Position numbers and translations under genes: made by a program. Below, piece after piece: positions 62,336-64,000 of a stretch of 64,000 bases of DNA; positions within the stretch are counted from its first letter, which is position 1, and the number at the start of each line of letters is the position of its first letter. A model generated the notes under the pieces. It was not told the DNA's origin. It ran no database searches and worked only from the letters and a program-made list of their open reading frames with translations. This DNA comes from Liolophura sinensis (lineage: Eukaryota > Mollusca > Polyplacophora > Chitonida > Chitonidae): assembly GCF_032854445.1 (NCBI RefSeq), contig NC_088302.1:28868330-28932329 (forward strand), written 5' to 3'.

Positions 62336-64000
62336 ATGTCTAATATATACTTATCGGCGCTATTTTGAATCCATTCTGTCTTTCACGGCCTTCGTTCAAG
62401 GCGTTCAGCTGGAGAGTTGATCTCAAATGATTTTGGCATTCCTAAATGTGTAATGGACACCGCCATAAGATATCTGACAAGCAGATTCTATCAGTGTTCC
62501 GATACCCAGGCTAGTTCGCTGGACAAGGTGCAGGAGTCAGATCGACTTGCGCAACAGATATTTCTTGCTTAATTTGCAAACCCTAAGGTAAATAAATCTG
62601 CCAGCTTGGTGTAATTTATAAAGTGTCTTGTTCCTGATGTTTTGGGCCGTACCTTGCCGAATGACACAGAGGATGCCACTTGCGGTTTCAAAGCCTTTAT
62701 CCCACGCAGTCACAGCCCCAAATCGATGCAGCTATCGAGTGTAGACCAGCGTTCTGTTTTACGTGATTGATACCGAATTACACCACACGAAAGACTGCTG
62801 ACATAACATGGGAAGTCGTAACTGTTTACCGTGAGGAAACTGTAAAGAAAACTGTTCAAACTCACGGTGTGTGGATGGTCCGTGATAGCCTGTCCCGGTC
62901 AGTCGTCTTCGGGAGAAACTCTCAGACTATGTGGTCGAAGTCAACGCCGTCAGCCGATCACAGCACGCTGGCTAAGAGAGGCGGATGCCTGGTTTCGCTA
63001 CTCACGGATTTACATTCTGCCCAATGAGCGAAGCCGGTTTGATCCTCTCTAACGTCTCGGCTAATGACAGGCTGATGGAGGTTGCCACCACGATACTCGG
63101 TACTACTATACACTGGTGACCTGCAGTTATCTCCACTGGTAATGTGACGCCAAGCTCAATCTCATAACTGGATAAATAAAGGTGCAGAGTAGATAATACA
63201 TCCCCCAGGTTGCACAATACCCGGGTTTCTGTAACACAGGTCGAAGCTATACCCGGTGTGCGATTTATCTGTTAGTGAATGCTGTATGGAGGTGTGTTCT
63301 ATCGGATTGAGGCGTTCAGATTTGTCAGTAACATTTCTGAAGATGCAATACACACAATCTCCCCGAGGTTTGATATATTCCCTACCGTCGCACTAAGATC
63401 TGTCCAGTGCGCTTTTCTGTGGACTTCATGTATCTCCACTCTTCCACATTGTCTCTGATGAATGCTGTCTTCACACCTAACAAACGGTCCGACTCCTGTC
63501 AGAGCGCCCCGATTTATCACTTTCCTCAGCACGCATCTATTTTCCACAAGGATGATGATATGTTTTCCTGTGGATGGAATCGCGTCTCGGATGAGTTGAA
63601 GCATACCAATGAAAGGCCCGCTCGCCTTGCTATCACCTGAGAGAGTACGTGATCAATTTGGGCGGCAGGCTAACTTTGCGGTCGTGGATTCCGTAACTGT
63701 CCCGAGCATATCCCCAAATGGAATGATGCTATTCTCAGGTTCCAGACACGTCATTCTCCGCTATTCCGCCAGCTAACCGGATCACTTCTCGCGACTCCTG
63801 AGAATAAACAAACAAAAAACATCCAACTAATGTGTATAGATTGTAACAGATGAGTTAGTTTAGACTCGACCAGCCGCAAAGTCAAAGACTCTCAAGCCAG
63901 CTCTAATAACTATATTAGATTAGTTTTACGTTCGAATAACCTTTTAAGTAAACGAGACAGAGATGCACGGGATTGACATTAGTTGATTGCCTGGTCAATA
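62336..64000. other. Right-end stretch, nothing recognised
   Basis: Several overlapping frames of 60-101 codons (for example 62767-63027 plus, 63299-63604 minus) show no recognisable domain. No repeat family from the window is present. Confidence 0.45.

Overview
The window is nuclear DNA from an animal, most likely a mollusc or another lophotrochozoan. Genes are sparse and split by introns with GT/AG boundaries. The rest is AT-rich and full of tRNA-derived SINEs, foldback (MITE-like) elements and minisatellites. The commonest SINE ends in a 3' block (TTCTTGAGTACGGCGT) followed by an (AAAT)n tail. I recognise this type from mollusc and brachiopod genomes, but I could not search, so the placement is inference. 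No bacterial, phage or CRISPR features were seen.

Only two genes can be built with confidence. Gene 1 (+, 12430-15346, 5' end missing) and gene 2 (-, 38710-41548, with a probable first exon at 58820-59089) encode paralogous four-pass membrane proteins of the TMEM272-like type. Each has a phase-0 cytoplasmic exon ending in phase 1, then a 60-bp transmembrane exon with phase-1 boundaries, then a long last exon opening with a G-x-x-Y-L-x-D-C-P motif. The shared intron phases are strong support. The genes are about 23 kb apart and point away from the window ends, towards each other.

Layout: 1-3.4 kb holds SINEs, a (TA)n tract and a foldback element. 5.6-6.13 kb is a 22-bp minisatellite. 7.17-10.34 kb is a satellite of about 41 copies of a 78-bp unit, with two unit subtypes and an internal eight-unit block duplication. 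12.4-15.9 kb is gene 1. 16.6-17.1 kb is a second foldback element. 19.5-24.2 kb holds two diverged direct copies of one 1.2-kb sequence; the first copy carries two SINEs with clear target-site duplications, and the second copy preserves both sites empty. 24.2-38.7 kb is a gene-poor stretch with scattered SINEs. 38.7-59.1 kb is gene 2, whose proposed 17-kb first intron holds two minisatellites, a third foldback element and two TATA/CRE promoter-like sites. 59.1-64 kb is mostly unannotatable, with one SINE and one dispersed-repeat fragment.

Most short open frames in the window are chance or repeat-derived. I found no convincing new multi-gene system. The most informative structures are the paralogous gene pair, the organised 78-bp satellite and the natural empty-site/filled-site comparison.
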